Source of the DNA: Nocardia vulneris
GTDB lineage: Bacteria; Actinomycetota; Actinomycetes; Mycobacteriales; Mycobacteriaceae
Direction: 5' to 3'
NCBI RefSeq assembly: GCF_001613425.1
Contig: NZ_BDCI01000007.1
Span: 310,001-374,000 of the forward strand
Length of the DNA stretch: 64,000 nt
Below, piece by piece: positions 63,201 through 64,000 of this stretch; positions within the stretch are counted from its first letter, which is position 1, and each line of letters opens with the position of its first letter. The translations under genes were made by a program, and so were the position numbers. Under the pieces are notes generated by a model. That model searched no databases, was not told the DNA's origin, and saw nothing but the letters and a program-made list of their open reading frames with translations.

Positions 63201-64000
63201 TGCCGCCGCTCGGTGGCGACACCCCGGGCGGCCGCCGGACCCCGCGCGGTCCCAAGCTGATTCCCGGCGCGTCGGTGGCCGGCGGCCGCTACCGGCTGCT
63301 CGCCGGACACGGCGGCGCCCGCGGCCTCAAGTTCTGGCAGGCGCTCGACATCAAACTCGACCGTGAGGTCGCGCTGACCTTCGTCGACGCCGACCAGAAG
63401 GCGGCGGACAACTCCGGTCACGACGGCCCGCAGGCGATCCTGTCCCGCACGCTGCGCCTCGGCCGGATCAACTCACCGGGCCTGGCCCGCGTGCTCGACG
63501 TGGTGCGCGGCAGCTCGGGCGGCATCGTGGTGGCCGAGTGGACTCCGGGGCGCTCGCTGCGCGAGATGGCCGAGACGGTGCCTTCGCCGATCGGTGCCGC
63601 GCGGGCCATCCGCGCGCTCGCCTCGGCCGCCGAGCTGGCGCACCGTGGCGGCGGTTCGCTGTCCATCGATCATCCGGACCGGGTGCGGATCAGCGCGTCC
63701 GGCGACGCGGTGCTGGCCTTCCCCGGCACGCTGTCCGACTCCGACGCACAATCGGACGTGCGCGGCCTCGGCGCCATGCTCTACGCCCTGATCACCGCCC
63801 GCTGGCCGATCCGCTCCGGCGGCGTCACCGGTACCGCCGCGACCGTCGGAGGGTTGCGGCTCGCCGACTTCGGCCCGGACGGCACACCGGTGGAACCGCG
63901 CCAGATAAGACCCGAGGTGCCGTTCGAGATCTCGGCGGTCGCGGTGCGCTCGCTCGAGTCGAACAAGGGTGTACGCACCGCCGCGACCGTGCAGCACGTG
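60248..64000 (+). CDS. murJ: MurJ lipid II flippase fused to a pseudokinase, 3' truncated by window
   Basis: At least 1251 residues in one open frame. Residues 1 to about 270 are a Pro/Gln-rich cytoplasmic extension with 8-residue repeats. The MurJ/MviN core with about 14 helices covers about 275-810 ('DSGSIAIATLISRLTGFGKQ', 'LVLGAVLTAMVVPTLVRAEK') and flips lipid II to the outer face. From about 1005 a kinase-like fold begins ('GGRYRLLAGHGGARG'), but the VAxK lysine is replaced ('DREVALTFVD'), the HRD site reads 'LAHRGGGSLSIDHPDRV' and no DFG is present. M. tuberculosis MviN has the same plan; its pseudokinase, phosphorylated by PknB, binds FhaA. ATG 60248 follows AGGAGG by 4 bases. Confidence 0.92.
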   Translation, partial: MSDDDPSAHRPRSDRRDGPPARRAPVAPWERLPPQAEAEEPDMNPGPYDAPAPRVPQVSRPSAPPQRIPPGQRVPPGPAQRPPGPPQRPAPAPHPGQRQYPAQQPPPAPPQQPRPAPSQRPGPPPGQSGGMPAAPRPAPGAVRPNQSGAPRPSQSDAPRPSQSGAMPAAPRPGQSGAIPASAPRSGPMPAAPARPAPGAPPAPRPGQPDPIPGGAPQSGRVPPPRYAPPQARPEPYPPPRRRPPAARDAQPVDVAKRPRTQEWPAATATKEPEQSANSRLLKDSGSIAIATLISRLTGFGKQLLLATVLGPAIASAFTSANLIPNMITELVLGAVLTAMVVPTLVRAEKEDADGGAAFVRRLVTAAFVVLAFATLLATATAPILATHVFVAADGKVNTALTTALTFLLLPAILFYGMSALFTAILNTRQVFRPGAWAPVLNNVVVLLVLGLYALTPGEITLDPVRMSDPKLLVLGIGITLGVVTQALTLVPAIRREGIDLRPLWGVDTRLKQFGMMGLAIILYVLISQLGLIFANHVASGADEAGPAIYSYAWLLLQLPYGVLGVTVLTAIMPRLSRNAADGDTPAVVDDLSVATRLTMIALFPVVTFMTIAGPELGQALFGYARFAGDAQRLGHAVSWSAFALIPYALVLIHLRVFYAREQAWTPTWIILGITTVKTILSALAPVIASDSDSVVIVLGVANGLGFTAGAVIGGYLLHRSLGDLRMANVGRTVTRVVLSSLAGGAVMWIVDRVLGLERLTDSFGGPGSLIRVAITAVVMFTVAFGLMRLAGVPEVVGITVAISRRLGWTPPAPDLDLDGPVDDPYPTQILRRPDPYPAYPAFDPYMDAQTMVLPVIRADAVDITGMGEFPYPVRQRSTSGEIAGTSTYQGEGGPRVSDDAVGGVPAADSSATTAGGLSTDAPPPGGEPSDPAYANRELGAGPPADEAGPQEQQAGPPDQHERQHQLPPRDPMYDTGMIPIGAPEMPPLGGDTPGGRRTPRGPKLIPGASVAGGRYRLLAGHGGARGLKFWQALDIKLDREVALTFVDADQKAADNSGHDGPQAILSRTLRLGRINSPGLARVLDVVRGSSGGIVVAEWTPGRSLREMAETVPSPIGAARAIRALASAAELAHRGGGSLSIDHPDRVRISASGDAVLAFPGTLSDSDAQSDVRGLGAMLYALITARWPIRSGGVTGTAATVGGLRLADFGPDGTPVEPRQIRPEVPFEISAVAVRSLESNKGVRTAATVQHV
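60668..60739 (+). repeat. Three 24-base tandem repeats in the MurJ N-terminal extension
   Basis: Units 60668-60691, 60692-60715 and 60716-60739 encode AVRPNQSG, APRPSQSD and APRPSQSG. The second and third differ at only a few bases. Further degenerate copies follow. Confidence 0.8.
62921..62935 (+). promoter_or_regulatory. Internal ribosome binding site and GTG within the MurJ frame
   Basis: GGAGGA (62921-62926), 6 bases, then an in-frame GTG (62933), residue 896 of the fusion. This lies in the linker between the flippase and the pseudokinase and could start a separate cytoplasmic pseudokinase product. Confidence 0.45.

Overview
The window is one contiguous stretch of high-GC actinobacterial chromosome, most likely Nocardia or a very close mycolate-producing relative. 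The pointers are a complete yrbE-mce operon, the block pcnA - mutT4 - DUF6049 gene - murJ that has the same order as Rv3907c-Rv3910 of Mycobacterium tuberculosis, a ugpAEBC-order transporter, a Lon protease with an HspR-type HAIR box, and an XRE/DUF397 regulator pair. I see no rRNA, tRNA, insertion sequence, prophage or CRISPR array. The genus is an inference from gene content.

Layout. 1-5.6 kb: end of a DNA glycosylase, two TetR regulators, a broken PIN-toxin gene, an AcuI-type reductase, a DinB2-like Y-family polymerase, a DUF1707 protein and a hotdog thioesterase. 5.6-18.3 kb: FAD monooxygenase, Lon, DHFR-fold reductase, a membrane protein coupled to a PrsW-type intramembrane protease, a DUF445 protein, a TIGR03084 protein, L-2-hydroxyglutarate oxidase, an SRPBCC protein and RNase HI. 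18.3-27.9 kb, minus strand: yrbEA-yrbEB-mceA-F plus an Mce-associated protein, nearly all joined by 4-base overlaps, behind a 16-bp perfect palindrome. 28.4-37.4 kb: envelope and secreted proteins (chymotrypsin-like protease, two small proteins, LppU-like lipoprotein, secreted protein, serine hydrolase, L,D-transpeptidase) with a drug-efflux MFS pump and a P450. 37.5-41.8 kb: ugpAEBC. 41.8-50.2 kb: VapBC, an M13 peptidase, an XRE-DUF397 pair with a divergent partner, pirin, Nudix and MFS genes. 50.2-54.1 kb: two DUF-family exported or acidic proteins and 5-oxoprolinase PxpA/PxpB. 54.3-64 kb: conserved protein, pcnA, then mutT4, a DUF6049 membrane protein, a possible small gene, and a MurJ-pseudokinase fusion that runs off the right edge.

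How genes work together. The Mce proteins and YrbE permeases form one lipid importer. UgpAEBC would import glycerophosphodiesters. Lon is predicted to be heat-inducible through HspR. MurJ carries its regulatory pseudokinase in cis, as known in mycobacteria. A recurrent pattern is a TANNNT hexamer 6-7 bases before the start codon, the layout of leaderless actinobacterial mRNAs, seen at about ten genes. No clearly new multi-gene system stands out. The most unusual signals are the variant steric gate of the polymerase, the in-frame ribosome binding site and GTG between MurJ and its pseudokinase, and several perfect palindromes that look like operators.
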